Shown: piece by piece, positions 38,101 to 45,460 of the stretch | Layout: each line of letters begins with the position of its first letter | Position numbering within the stretch: position 1 is the stretch's first letter | Origin: Latrodectus hesperus | Lineage: Eukaryota; Arthropoda; Arachnida; Araneae; Theridiidae | Direction of reading: 5' to 3' | DNA: 64,000 bases | NCBI GenBank assembly: GCA_037975125.1 | Contig: CM075857.1 | Span: 38,899,436-38,963,435 of the forward strand | Program-made: the position numbers and the translations under genes | Notes under the pieces: generated by a model | Told to the model about the DNA's origin: nothing | Database searches by the model: none | What the model saw: the letters and a program-made list of their open reading frames with translations, nothing else

Positions 38101-39453
38101 TTTTTTTTTTTTTTTGCAGCCAGTGTTGCAAAACAACTGGCCAAATCTAAAATGAAATTTCGATGGTAATTCAAAATTACATCATGGTATGATGAAATAG
38201 ATAGCTAAAACATTATTTCAGATTTGTTCTGAATAAGATAAATTAAAGCAAAATGGTTAGTAAAAAATGAAGTTTTTCTTAAGTTTTAAGACTGAGTGTT
38301 TTCTTTGTGCTAGCTAGGTCCCTTTCTGGCTTGAGACTTAGTTAAGAAACGTGTGATCCTCACGCTAAAAGCCGAGCTGGCAGCCGAATGGTTAGCGCTC
38401 TTGCCTTCGGTTCAACAGTTCGTGTGTGGGTTTGAATCCCACCTTGGGCATGGATGTTTGTAGTGGTTTGGAATCCACTTTAAACCATAGGTCCCAGTCT
38501 AATTAGCCCTCGTGTGCAAAAAATGTCTGTTGAGTGACAAACAAACCAAACCTCACGCTAAAATGTTTGGTAGTTCATGATTTTGCTTTCAAAACAATTT
38601 TTTCTCATTATTTTTTTGTATGAAATGATAGTATGTATGTATGATAATAATATAAAATGACTTTCAAATGTTACTTTTTAATAATATTGATAAATAAGAA
38701 TAAAGTGGTTTAAAATTAGAAATAATTTTTATTAAAGATTTGTATACCAGTGTAATAATGGCAAACATATATATATTTATTAATATGTATTTCAAATTTT
38801 TTAAATTTTTATTATTACAATGCTTAAAACTTGAAGTAATTGAGTAATAAGTGTTTGTATTTTTGGATGTATTTTCAAAATAATAAAACTATGTAACTTA
38901 TTGAAGATGTAGAACCTTATATATTTCAAATTTTTTAAATATTTTGGTGACATTATTTTTATTTGAGAATCTTTATTCATTGATTTAAAAATATTATATT
39001 ATACTTTTATATTTAGTATTTTAGTTATAAAATTATTCTGATAACTATAAAAATTCTTCCCAAAGTCAAAACAATAGTTTATGAACAGTGTAATATTGTT
39101 TCAAATACATAATTTTGAAGTTTTGCAGTATAATCTTTTTAAACGAGTAGTTCCAATAATTAACTAAAAATATTGTGATTGTCAATTAATAAACTAAGTA
39201 TATAGAAATTTAAGAAACTTTGGTTTTTTAATAATCTTTTCTCGTTTTTTGTGCTTTTTCAAATACAGTGATTGTTGCAGTGTGAAGATTTCTTATGTTG
39301 CTTATCTTGCAGGCATCTGAAAGAGTTTTGCAGAATCTGGGAATCCTGAAATCTAGCTCAAAACTGAATAACTTCAAAGTTATGAGTTCTTTAGCGACTG
39401 AAATGGTACAGTTTGGAGGAGTAATGCAACAGAATCCTATGGATGTGAAATAA
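4517..39453 (+). CDS. ACADVL: Very long-chain specific acyl-CoA dehydrogenase, mitochondrial (14 coding exons)
   Basis: The enzyme catalyses the first, FAD-dependent alpha,beta-dehydrogenation of long-chain acyl-CoAs at the inner mitochondrial membrane and passes electrons to ETF. Coding exons: 4517-4566, 9156-9225, 12043-12115, 13759-13823, 15726-15929, 19007-19138, 20337-20450, 21148-21342, 21492-21680, 25680-25923, 26005-26183, 30410-30482, 36808-36956, 39313-39453. All junctions are GT/AG and phase-compatible, giving 625 aa (human about 655). The N-terminus ([13 protein letters not shown]) is Arg-rich with no acid, as in a matrix-targeting peptide. Acyl-CoA dehydrogenase signature 1 ([13 protein letters not shown]) lies near residues 185-197 and signature 2 ([20 protein letters not shown]) at 405-424. 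The catalytic base is Glu432 in FEGTNDI. Residues from about 464 form the C-terminal extension specific to VLCAD/ACAD9, which aids membrane association and dimerisation. [21 protein letters not shown] and GMGFM favour VLCAD over its paralogue ACAD9. Introns carry many transposons, but no coding exon is damaged. Confidence 0.96.
5810..6080. other. Unassigned GC-richer patch in ACADVL intron 1
   Basis: A block of mixed composition contains CCCCCCAAAAGCTCCGCCAT and GAGGTGGGACGG. Short frames are open on both strands (5804-6022 minus, 5968-6186 plus), but neither resembles a family I recognise. A decayed transposon is the likeliest explanation; this is inference only. Confidence 0.3.
8001..8082. 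repeat. 29-bp tandem repeat, about 2.8 copies
   Basis: The unit ATATACTGAACTGATCATAT + AAAGTTTTT repeats at 8001 and 8030. A degenerate third copy (ACTGATCATATAAAGTTT) ends near 8082. Confidence 0.8.
8411..8697. mobile_element. hAT-type MITE
   Basis: The left terminus CAGTGATTCCCAAA and the reverse complement of the right terminus CAGTGATTCTCAACCAC fit the common hAT MITE end CAGTGNTTCTCAACC. Internal GGTGGCACACCA is also typical. Candidate 8-bp duplications (CTCTAAAC, CTGTGAGA) have diverged. There is no transposase, so it is nonautonomous. Confidence 0.75.
9156..9225 (+). CDS. ACADVL: ACADVL exon 2
   Basis: Acceptor TTTTTTAG, donor CGT|GTAAGT. It completes an Arg codon and reads [20 protein letters not shown] then TGR, a low-complexity linker after the targeting peptide. 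A GCT/GCA run encodes the five alanines. It ends in phase 0. Confidence 0.85.
9375..9383 (+). CDS. Candidate 9-nt ACADVL microexon (Ile-Tyr-Asp)
   Basis: ATATATGAT sits between ATTACAG and GTAAGTAA, a good acceptor and a consensus donor. The flanking exons meet in phase 0, so inclusion would add IYD in frame between TGR and ETNSF. It could be a cassette microexon or chance; no transcript evidence is available. Confidence 0.3.
9950..10360 (-). pseudogene. Decayed Merlin/ISXO2-like transposase
   Basis: The minus strand reads [32 protein letters not shown], stop, [20 protein letters not shown] and LGVK. This is the Y/W...GY-x-H-x-VNHS-x-x-FxDP block of IS1016/ISXO2-type DDE transposases (Merlin superfamily). 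Upstream on the same strand [10 protein letters not shown] resembles the KIVEIDESxF catalytic block, with the expected first acid changed. Several stops show it is dead. I could not define its ends. It lies antisense in ACADVL intron 2. Confidence 0.6.
12043..12115 (+). CDS. ACADVL: ACADVL exon 3
   Basis: Encodes [20 protein letters not shown] then PYPD, which matches the start of the mature VLCAD fold (F-x2-x-MF-x-G...QVFPYP). Flanked by AG and G|GTAAGT. Ends in phase 1. Confidence 0.93.
12523..13309 (+). mobile_element. Internally deleted non-LTR retrotransposon (LINE 5' end joined to 3' end)
   Basis: A 787-bp insertion flanked by a perfect 11-bp duplication AACATAAATTA (12512-12522, 13310-13320). 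The 5' part (about 12523-13000) is GC-rich leader and may include an ORF1 start at 12922 ([20 protein letters not shown]). The 3' part encodes [20 protein letters not shown] then [15 protein letters not shown], the C-terminal CCHC-like region after reverse transcriptase in Jockey/R1/I-clade LINEs. It continues to a stop at 13220 and a GAA-rich tail (AAGAAGAAGAAG). Endonuclease and RT domains are absent. The junction near 13005-13014 changes frame. Confidence 0.82.
13759..13823 (+). CDS. ACADVL: ACADVL exon 4
   Basis: Encodes [20 protein letters not shown] then FE, part of the N-terminal helical domain. Acceptor TTTTTCAG. Donor GAG|GTACTC departs from the usual GTAAGT but keeps the frame. Confidence 0.93.
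13939..14211 (+). other. Unassigned open frame in ACADVL intron 4
   Basis: The translation begins [20 protein letters not shown] and continues [17 protein letters not shown]. Composition is protein-like at first but then turns into intronic AT-rich sequence. It may be a fragment of a retroelement protein; I do not recognise it. Confidence 0.2.
14298..14350 (+). mobile_element. 53-bp 5'-truncated retroelement insertion
   Basis: GTGCAGCTTGTCC...GCGCCATAAAACCCAACCAAC is flanked by perfect 12-bp duplications TCATCATTATAG (14286-14297, 14351-14362). The 3' CCAACCAAC tail and the duplication indicate target-primed integration of a very short 3' end. A related tail occurs in reverse at 55.46-55.55 kb. 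Confidence 0.75.
14817..14997 (+). mobile_element. Diverged SINE copy (tRNA-like family A)
   Basis: Aligns along its length with the family A copies at 16457, 22628 and 38371 (AGCTGAATGATTAGTGCTCT...TCAATATTG...CACTTTAAACTAG...CAAATCAAACCAAT), but with a degraded B box. Flanked by TAAAGAAAACT and TAAAGAAAATT (14806-14816, 14998-15008). Confidence 0.7.
15726..15929 (+). CDS. ACADVL: ACADVL exon 5
   Basis: 68 codons, from [10 protein letters not shown] to [11 protein letters not shown]. Includes [20 protein letters not shown], typical of the acyl-CoA dehydrogenase N-terminal alpha domain. Donor CAA|GTAAGT. Confidence 0.96.
16457..16629 (+). mobile_element. SINE, tRNA-like family A
   Basis: The tRNA-like head is GCCGAGCTGGCAGCCGAATG then GTTAGCACTCTTGCC, with B box GGTTTGAATCC. 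The body contains TAGTGGTTCAGAATC...CTTTAAACCATAGGTCCC and the tail GACAAACCAAA. Flanked by a 14-bp duplication with one difference (16443-16456, 16630-16643). Confidence 0.88.
18161..18206. repeat. (TA)n microsatellite
   Basis: About 23 uninterrupted TA units in ACADVL intron 5. Confidence 0.97.
18512..18652 (+). mobile_element. Diverged SINE copy, family A (5' degraded)
   Basis: Keeps TTGCCTTATGTTCAACAATT, a B box GGTTTGAATCC, TGCTTATAGTGGTTCAGAAT and the tail CAACAAACCAACC. The A-box half is lost. Confidence 0.75.
19007..19138 (+). CDS. ACADVL: ACADVL exon 6 (signature 1)
   Basis: 44 codons, starting [20 protein letters not shown] and ending [15 protein letters not shown]. The latter is the PROSITE-type acyl-CoA dehydrogenase signature 1 region, which contacts FAD and substrate. 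Confidence 0.96.
20095..20170. repeat. (TA)n microsatellite
   Basis: About 38 TA units in ACADVL intron 6. The Tyr-Ile open frame across it is an artefact. Confidence 0.97.
20337..20450 (+). CDS. ACADVL: ACADVL exon 7
   Basis: 38 codons, with [20 protein letters not shown] in the central beta domain. WISNGG is the conserved flavin-contacting stretch. Confidence 0.96.
21148..21342 (+). CDS. ACADVL: ACADVL exon 8
   Basis: 65 codons, including [20 protein letters not shown] and [11 protein letters not shown]. The donor is AAG|GTTAAG, weaker than consensus. Read-through into intron 8 would add about 23 residues before a stop near 21412. Confidence 0.95.
21492..21680 (+). CDS. ACADVL: ACADVL exon 9
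   Basis: 63 codons, with [19 protein letters not shown] and [18 protein letters not shown]. The latter is the Arg-containing RTQFG motif of the C-terminal alpha domain, which binds FAD across the dimer. Donor GAA|GTTAGT. Confidence 0.96.
21681..25679 (+). other. ACADVL intron 9
   Basis: 4.0 kb, holding one young SINE (22628-22803) and an A-rich stretch near 22420-22530. Nothing else is recognisable from 22.9 to 25.6 kb. Confidence 0.85.
22628..22803 (+). mobile_element. SINE, tRNA-like family A (young copy)
   Basis: 176 bp with a perfect 13-bp duplication CCAAGCTCTTCTA (22615-22627, 22804-22816). The head GCAGCCGAATGGTTAGCGCT resembles the tRNA-Ser/Leu D-arm region (A box). The B box GGTTCGAATCC (22682-22692) matches the pol III consensus exactly. 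The tail is CAAACAAACCAAA. Confidence 0.92.
25680..25923 (+). CDS. ACADVL: ACADVL exon 10 (catalytic Glu, signature 2)
   Basis: Contains signature 2 ([20 protein letters not shown]) and the catalytic base in [13 protein letters not shown] (Glu432). It is followed by the shortest intron of the gene (81 nt). Confidence 0.97.
26005..26183 (+). CDS. ACADVL: ACADVL exon 11
   Basis: Completes VALTG and continues [20 protein letters not shown], entering the VLCAD/ACAD9 C-terminal extension. Ends in phase 0 (ATG|GTAAAT) immediately upstream of the intron that carries the hAT transposon. Confidence 0.94.
27266..29946 (+). mobile_element. hAT DNA transposon, near complete, in ACADVL intron 11
   Basis: Termini are CAGGAATGCACAACCT and, on the opposite strand at the right end, CAGGGGTGCACAACCTTTTC. 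A perfect 8-bp duplication TTGTATTA (27258-27265, 29947-29954) is diagnostic of hAT. The 2,681-bp element contains one transposase gene in the same orientation as ACADVL, about 580 bp of leader and about 300 bp of 3' flank. Confidence 0.95.
27851..29629 (+). pseudogene. hAT transposase (GTF2IRD2/ZBED-like), three premature stops
   Basis: Reads as a single frame of 592 codons from [14 protein letters not shown], broken only by TAA at 28007-28009, TAA at 28397-28399 and TAG at 28802-28804; there is no frameshift. The N-terminus carries a BED-type zinc finger (WTDKYCF...YLICSSK...IKRHY, stop, TKH). Then come LAVDESTD (first catalytic Asp region), [15 protein letters not shown] (second), the C-x2-H motif [13 protein letters not shown] and [14 protein letters not shown]. 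The C-terminal dimerisation block [20 protein letters not shown] contains the presumed third acid, Glu. The closest family is the GTF2IRD2/FAM200/ZBED5-like hAT group. The intact frame suggests recent death, or suppression of a few stops. Confidence 0.9.
30410..30482 (+). CDS. ACADVL: ACADVL exon 12
   Basis: Encodes [20 protein letters not shown] then KNIV, a C-terminal-domain helix. Acceptor TTTTAAG, donor C|GTAAGT. It lies between the introns holding the hAT and LTR elements. Confidence 0.92.
31859..32160 (-). repeat. 3' LTR of the Gypsy-like element
   Basis: Direct repeat of 36127-36445. It lacks about 17 bp present in the other LTR near GCTATCACTAGTC and has many scattered substitutions, so the insertion is not recent. 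Confidence 0.93.
32610..33289 (-). pseudogene. Partial Gypsy pol: RT connection and RNase H
   Basis: [20 protein letters not shown] and [20 protein letters not shown] are the RT thumb/connection. HTDASVIG then, after a stop and frameshift, [20 protein letters not shown] and [10 protein letters not shown] are RNase H. The frame stops at YEDD (32610) and no integrase follows in the 450 bp before the LTR. The YxDD catalytic box is upstream of the retained part and has been lost. Confidence 0.88.
33290..34720 (-). pseudogene. Degraded gag with Glu/Lys-rich coiled-coil region
   Basis: Starts [20 protein letters not shown] (ATG at 34720-34718), the usual N-terminus of arthropod Gypsy gags of this type. 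After a stop and a frame change come [16 protein letters not shown] and the capsid-like core [20 protein letters not shown]...[20 protein letters not shown] (34381-34064). Toward 33290 the strand encodes a long E/K/R-rich coiled coil ([37 protein letters not shown]). It abuts pol out of frame at about 33290-33300. Confidence 0.75.
34740..36126 (-). other. Long AT-rich leader of the LTR element
   Basis: About 1.4 kb between the primer-binding-site candidate and gag, without coding potential on either strand. Its composition matches the host introns more than the gag/pol region. Confidence 0.6.
36127..36445 (-). repeat. 5' LTR of the Gypsy-like element
   Basis: Begins TGTGATGGTTTCACGAACCT and ends TGCTTGATTTTCACA. 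The shared core includes AGGATTGTTCAGTAATACCA. Confidence 0.93.
36808..36956 (+). CDS. ACADVL: ACADVL exon 13
   Basis: Encodes (H)[20 protein letters not shown] and VLSRATSS, strongly conserved in VLCAD. Acceptor TTTCTTTCAG, donor GAA|GTAAAT. Confidence 0.95.
38371..38550 (+). mobile_element. SINE, tRNA-like family A (young copy)
   Basis: 180 bp with a perfect 13-bp duplication CCTCACGCTAAAA (38358-38370, 38551-38563). The head is near-identical to the copy at 22628. A 4-bp GTGT expansion lies just before the B box (GTGTGTGGGTTTGAATCCC). The tail is ACAAACAAACCAAA. Confidence 0.92.
39313..39453 (+). CDS. ACADVL: ACADVL exon 14 (C-terminus)
   Basis: 46 codons and TAA. Begins [20 protein letters not shown] and ends [11 protein letters not shown], where the extreme C-terminus differs from mammalian VLCAD but keeps the GGV-x3-NP spacing. 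Confidence 0.92.
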   Translation, partial: ASERVLQNLGILKSSSKLNNFKVMSSLATEMVQFGGVMQQNPMDVK

Positions 39454-39747
39454 GATATACATTTCATATGTAAATTTAATTTAAAGATATATATTTTAAA
39501 AAAACGTTTATCTGTGTAAAATTTAAATGTGTTGTAAGAACTGTATACATATTTATTTTAATTTTTGCAATAACAGAGCTTCTATGAAAAATAGCACATT
39601 ATTTATTTCCCACTTGCAAGTATTAGCTTTATTTTTATATATTGGCTCTTGCTATATTGTTTACTTAAAGTATATACTGTAAATATATTACATTCATAAC
39701 AATATTTATTATTTAAGTTAATGCAATGAACTTCAAAATTTTCAGAT

Positions 39748-39819
39748 AATAAATGCATATAATTTTAAGACTTGCTATTGTAAGTTGAAATAATTTTTGA
39801 AATATTTCAAGTCAATAAA
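39748..39819 (+). terminator. ACADVL poly(A) signals
   Basis: Two AATAAA hexamers, at 39748-39753 and 39814-39819, lie 295-366 nt after the stop codon. The second is followed by a T-rich stretch. Either would give a short 3' UTR. Confidence 0.55.
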
Positions 39820-39925
39820 ATCTTACTTTTTAAAAATGTCTTTTAATTATGCTTATAAAATTGACATGTATATATATGTGTGTGTGAAATACATTTGAAG
39901 CTTCCATTTCTTATATCTTTAGAAG

Positions 39926-39950
39926 AAACACTTCCTTAAAGGAAGTGTTT
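39926..39950. repeat. Short hairpin downstream of ACADVL
   Basis: AAACACTTCCT (39926-39936) and AGGAAGTGTTT (39940-39950) with a 3-nt loop, about 110 nt past the last poly(A) signal. Confidence 0.85.
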
Positions 39951-39967
39951 GAATTTACTGAGAGTCA

Positions 39968-40110
39968 AATGTTAAGCTGTTAGGCCTTCAGTACATGGGT
40001 CTTATTTCCATCGTTGGTTGGGATGTGTATAATGATTCGGAATCCATTATAAACTTTAGTTCCTGGACCATTTATTCTTCCTGTGCAAAAAATATCTTTC
40101 AGCAACTAAC
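39968..40110 (+). mobile_element. Diverged SINE copy, family A
   Basis: Retains TGATTCGGAATCCATTATAA, CTTTAGTTCCTGG and CTGTGCAAAAAATATC, which align with the body of the young SINEs. Head and tail are strongly mutated. Confidence 0.6.
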
Positions 40111-40117
40111 TGATAGA

Positions 40118-43100
40118 TTCTTAAAAATGCCTCGATGAATAATATAAAATTACCACATTTTCAAAGGAGATTCCTGGTGTGTCATAAATAATTTTTTCCT
40201 TGCACCCTAAAGAAACAGGAGGGGATAAATCAAGATCAAGAGAACAAATTCAATATTGACTTACATGTTACATCCTCATAGATCCAGTTGATCTTCTAAC
40301 AACAGTTTTGCCTTCTTGCACCATCACAAATAAATGATTATGAATTTATTTGCATGTATCTTTTTCTGGCAAATGTGTCTGTTGCAGTAATGCATATTTC
40401 AAAAAATTATTTGGTCTACTGGAAATAAGCATTTATAAGACTAATAATTAAGAATGTGCTTTATGGATCTTGTGCATCATGCATCTTGTGCATCATAGAA
40501 TTCTCAGTATTGAACGTTTCCTTAGATATATGACAGATAAACAACCATTAAAATTATTCTGACAATTGATGGAAACAGTTGATGATTTTTGCAGATTCAT
40601 TCTACATTCTAGGACAGATATAAAGGAAAGAGTTTTGGATTACTTGTATAATTCAGTGCACTGTGTCTATTTTGCAATTAAGCATTCATGTAGTGTAATA
40701 TTAAAATTTTTTATAGTAATGTTGTTTTAAGATACTTCTTGAAAATGTTGTAATGTTTCAGTGCTAAAACACTAAGAATATATTCATTTAAACACAGGAA
40801 TATAAAAATCAGAATAGGATATTTGTTGCATTGTTGAAGTATAAAATTCACAAAAGATATACTTAATAAAATATACATTATATCTTGTCACTATCTTTTG
40901 CTCTTATAATTTTGAAATTAAGACTAGACTAGGTTTAAACACATTAATCAGTAAAATTAAAAGTGAGTAAAATAAAGAATAAATGAAGTTTAATATATTA
41001 TTCTTCATCAACCATTCAGTTACCCTGGCAGTAATCAAAATATATTACATTTTGACATTGATCAAGCAGTGACACAGCTGAATGATGGGACAAGTTTATA
41101 TATATGTATATTGGGGGAATATGCTTTTGACTACCTTTTTTGAAATCTTGCCAAATCTCGATCTCTTCTCACTAACTGATTGCTAAGCGAAAGCGATTAC
41201 AATATCAATATGGTTTATCTACTGAGGGTGTGATTTTGGCTTATGACGTTAAAATCTAGGCGTGGTCTTGAGGTCATTGCAATCAGACATCTCATTCTGA
41301 TGTTTCCTGCTTTCCGATATTTAATTCTTTATTAGAGTACTTTTTAATTGCATTAATAAATAAAACAAACAGAAGTATCGATGAGTTTTGTACGCAAAAC
41401 TTTTCCTAAAATTAATCACAAAATTTTTCACAAAATTAAAATTATGTTAAAAGTTCAAAAAATTATTTATTATATAATATATATTATATAATAAATATTA
41501 TGTTGAGCAAATTAGAAATATATGAAATGAAAGATTAAATACATTAATATAAATAAAATACAGGATTAGCAATCCGCTCAGTGCAAAAGTATATAAAGTA
41601 CCAAGTATATATTTATCACTCATATAGGTAAATTTAAAAATTCTAATTCATACTTGATTTCAATGAAACATTTTTTACAATAAAAGTGGTACTTTTATAA
41701 AAAATTTAAAAATTGAAAAGAAATTTTCAAATTTAAAATATCTTATAAACTTTAAAAAAGAGCTTCAAAAACAATTCATAATTATTCCTTTGAATGAATT
41801 GCCTTGCAACTTTAAATGAAAAAATATCAAACTCAAAAAAATCTCTAAAATAAATATTCCACTAAAATAACTATTTACAAAAAATGTCTAGTTTTTCCTA
41901 AAAAACTTAAAATTAAGAATATTAACTTTAATATTACTTATATTTATCCAATACCAAAATTTCATTAGAATCCAATAAAATTCCAATACAGTACCTGTGG
42001 TTGTAATACTTATATAAATAAATATTTCCTTTTATTTAAATATCTTAAAAATACTATAAAATCAGAGAATATGTAGATAATAAGAAATCAGTGATTGATT
42101 TTAAGTTGGATAATTAGTAATAAACAAATAATTTTGCTTCTACTAATAAATTGCATGATAGTTGTTCATATGACCTTAAGGTTTTTTTACTAATTTCCCA
42201 ATAGATACTTTTTGTAAAATTAATGTTTTGTTTTTATGAATATAGGTCTTTATATATTAGTCATTGATTTAAATAATTAGAAAGATATTTGCTGATACTG
42301 CATTTATACTAATATTATTTGTAGAGATATATATGGCATTCAGTTTAGTTATTCTTCAAAGATCTGAATTCTCAAGATTTCTAGCAAATCTGTTATTACA
42401 ATATTATGGAAAATTATATATTATTCAGATGTGTTTTTTGCCTTTAGATATATTGAGGATTTTATTATTTTCATTAACAAGAATTAGATGAAATTTAAAG
42501 ATATTTATCTTGAGAAATTAAAATTAATTAAAACATTTATAAATAATTTAAAATCAGAATTTTTGTACATTTATATTGAAGTAAAAGAACATAGTATATA
42601 TACTAATTTTTATATGACAAAATAAATTAAATATAATTTGAAAATAAATTATTTTTTGAGAATTCCAACATTTTTATTAAAATATATAAAAATGTAATTT
42701 TTAGTCAACTAAATAGAATATGTATTTAATATGTAATAATTTAAATAACATTAGGAAACAAACTTTAAAAAAACCAATTAAATAGTGATCCAATAAATTT
42801 CATTAAACACTATTTGGCCCGGAAAACATTGTGCTTATAAAAGTTACTACATTTATGTGTGAAGAAATATTTTTCTTAAAAAACTTTAACCAAATCAATG
42901 TTATTGCATATATTTTTTTATATAAATTATACATATAAGTAAAAAATATTTCTATATATTCTACTAAAGTGTGTATTCATTCATATTTTAAAGAAGGCTA
43001 ATTTAATTAATAGCCTTTCTCCATCTAGTATTTGATTATTAATTTTATAAAAATGTACTATTATATAAATTTTTATATATTATTCTTACAGGTTTTCATA

Positions 43101-44277
43101 AATAATATTTTAGTTTATGAAATTTTCTTTTCTTAGGGGAAATTTTTTAATGTATTATTTATTGTCAAAATGAAATTAAACTTACTCAGTTTTATTTATA
43201 AAAGCAAGTATAAAATATTAAACTTTTCTAGAATATTTTTAAGGCTTTATTATTATTTATTCATAGTATAATAAAATATCCTCTGAAAAGAGACTTATAT
43301 GATCATTTCATCATTTTCTCATCAGTAATTATATGCTATTTCTCCTTATTAATGGAAAAATACATTTTATTATAAAATTAGGTATACAATTGCATACTGA
43401 TAAAAGTACTATATATATGTATATATATATAATCAATATTCTGCTTATCTGCTGAATATTTGCATGGTGTATAATTGAAAGTGTTAGTGCGGAATGAAAC
43501 GAAATTTATATCAAGATCTCTTTCTCAGGTTAAATGAAAACAAAATCTGTTTAATACAAAAATTGTGATTGTTGTTATTTGTAATTACTGTAGAACGTCA
43601 ATAACAGTTAATTAAACTGCCGATAAAGTTACTTATATGCCATGACATTATTATTTTAAACAATGTAACATACCATTTCAAAACTTTCATCACTTCAATA
43701 ATAAAGCATATAGTTCTTTTTCTTTTATTAAAATTATTATCTATGCGTTACTGCAGAGAGTAGAGAAAAAACAAATATGCTATCAGATCTACCGTTCTTT
43801 CTACTTTCACACGGTGCAATTATATTTGAAAAAAATTAACGTTATTTAAAACGTCTCTCTTCAGTATTTTTCATAGAATTATAATGAAACATATATATAT
43901 ATATATATATACAGCAATATTCTTTGATGCTAAGTATGATTTAAACTCATTTTTGGTATGTTAATCCTAAAAAAGATACTGTTTTAAATGTCACGTAATT
44001 GTAAATTTTTGCAAATGAAAGAACGGAAAAACGACATTTCTGACATCCTCTCTATCTTGTTATGAACGTCGTTTTTATTGCAATTTTTATTTCATTTCTT
44101 GTAAACATTAAATATAAATTTTATTTGATAAGACTTAAGGATAATATTAGGAAAAAATATTCCCTACAAGGTATTTATCTCATTCTCTTAAGCTAGTTAG
44201 ACCTGCAAAGAATTTATTGATAAAAATATTAAACCTGAAATTGTTAAGAAAAAAAAAATTAATTTCACATATTCGGT
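40118..44277. other. Intergenic DNA between ACADVL and the mariner
   Basis: No gene seen. About 40.20-40.65 kb and 41.15-41.34 kb are less AT-rich and may be decayed repeats. The remainder is AT-rich. Confidence 0.6.
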
Positions 44278-44279
44278 TA

Positions 44280-45458
44280 CAAGGTGTTCATATAAATATA
44301 CATACTTACAATACATATAACTAAGCAAATAATTTATTTAAAACAATTCAACACACACAAAATTATATTTATTGTTGCATATATTTTTTTCATATTTTAA
44401 AATCTTTATAATCAAATAAGAATAAATCAAGAAGAATGCGTTCAACGGTTGCAATTAGCATTTGGTGATGAATCTCCAGCTCTTGCTACAGTATTGAGAT
44501 GGCTTAGAGAATTTAGAAGAGGTGGCAATTTTCTTCAGGATGAAGAACACACAGGAAGGCCGCCGTCAGCAATCATCCCGGATAATATGTCTGCCATACG
44601 AAAAATGTTAATGAATGATAATCGCTGTACCTATCAAATGATACAGGAGGAACTTAACATAGGATCCGCAGCCATACACAAAATCCTTCATGAAGAATTA
44701 CATATGAAAAAAGTAGTTTGCCGTTGGGTTCCCCATAATCTAACTGAGCATCAAAAAGAGAAGCGTGTCAGAATCAGTAAAGAAACTCTTAATATGCTGA
44801 ATGATGGTGGCCACCGCATCATTTCTAAAATTGTAACAGGTGATGAAACGTACATACCGTTTTTTGACGTTCCAACACGTCAAGAAAGCAAAGTATGGGT
44901 CTTTGAAGATGATCCCACGCCGACAAGGTGAAAAAACAACGCGCACTGAAAAAAGTGATGTATACCGTTTTCTTCAGAAGTACGGGATTGGTCAAAGCCA
45001 TCAAGTTGGAAGGACAGAAGACAGTAACAGCAAACTGGTATACCACTAAATATCTTCCAGAAATTCTAAAAGAACTGAATGTTAGGGTCTAATGCTTCAC
45101 TATGACAATGCATCTTTACATACAGCCGGATTAACAGTTGAGTTTCTTAAACAAAAACAAATTAAAGTGATCGAACATCCGCCGTATTCACCTGATCTAG
45201 CTATGTGCGACTTTTCGTTTTATTTAATCTAAAAAAGAACTTACGTGGACGTCATTTTCATTCAGAAGAAGAGATTGATGTGGCTATAAATGCATCTTTT
45301 TCATCTATTCAAAGAAATGAATGGCTTGAGGCATTGAATCTGTGGAAAATTCATCTACAAAAGTGCATTGATGCTGGAGGAGACTACTTTGAACACACCT
45401 AAAATTTTGTAAGTATAACTTTAAAAATCTAAACTCAAAATTTTCAGAATGACCCTCG
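44280..45458 (+). mobile_element. mariner-type transposon
   Basis: Bounded by TA dinucleotides (44278-44279, 45459-45460). The ends CAAGGTGTTCAT and, reverse complement, CGAGGGTCATTC are imperfect inverted repeats. The 1,179-bp length is close to the 1.3 kb typical of mariners. Confidence 0.85.
44425..45402 (+). pseudogene. mariner transposase, frameshifted (DD34D)
   Basis: Segment 1 (to 44931) has the two N-terminal helix-turn-helix domains (TVLRWLREFRRGGNFLQDEE, TYQMIQEELNIGSAAIHKIL), a WVPHNLTEHQK linker and the first Asp in VTGDETY (44841-44843). Segment 2 (44928-45092) includes KLEGQKTVTANWYTTKYLPE. Segment 3 (45092-45232) has the second Asp in HYDNASLHT (45104-45106) and the third in YSPDLAMCDF (45209-45211), 34 residues apart, the mariner spacing. 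Segment 4 (45229-45402) ends NLRGRHFHSEEE...GGDYFEHT. Three frame changes inactivate it. Confidence 0.93.
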
Positions 45459-45460
45459 TA

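Noticed and set aside
38097..38120. Strong splice-acceptor-like sequence (about 17 T then GCAG)
   Set aside because: It is in ACADVL intron 13 with no open exon or donor after it, and exons 13 and 14 already join in phase.
41150..41345. GC-richer intergenic patch
   Set aside because: No terminal repeat, frame or family recognised, so it is left as an unassigned part of the intergenic region.
44740..45046. Minus-strand frames under the mariner
   Set aside because: They are shadows of the plus-strand transposase.
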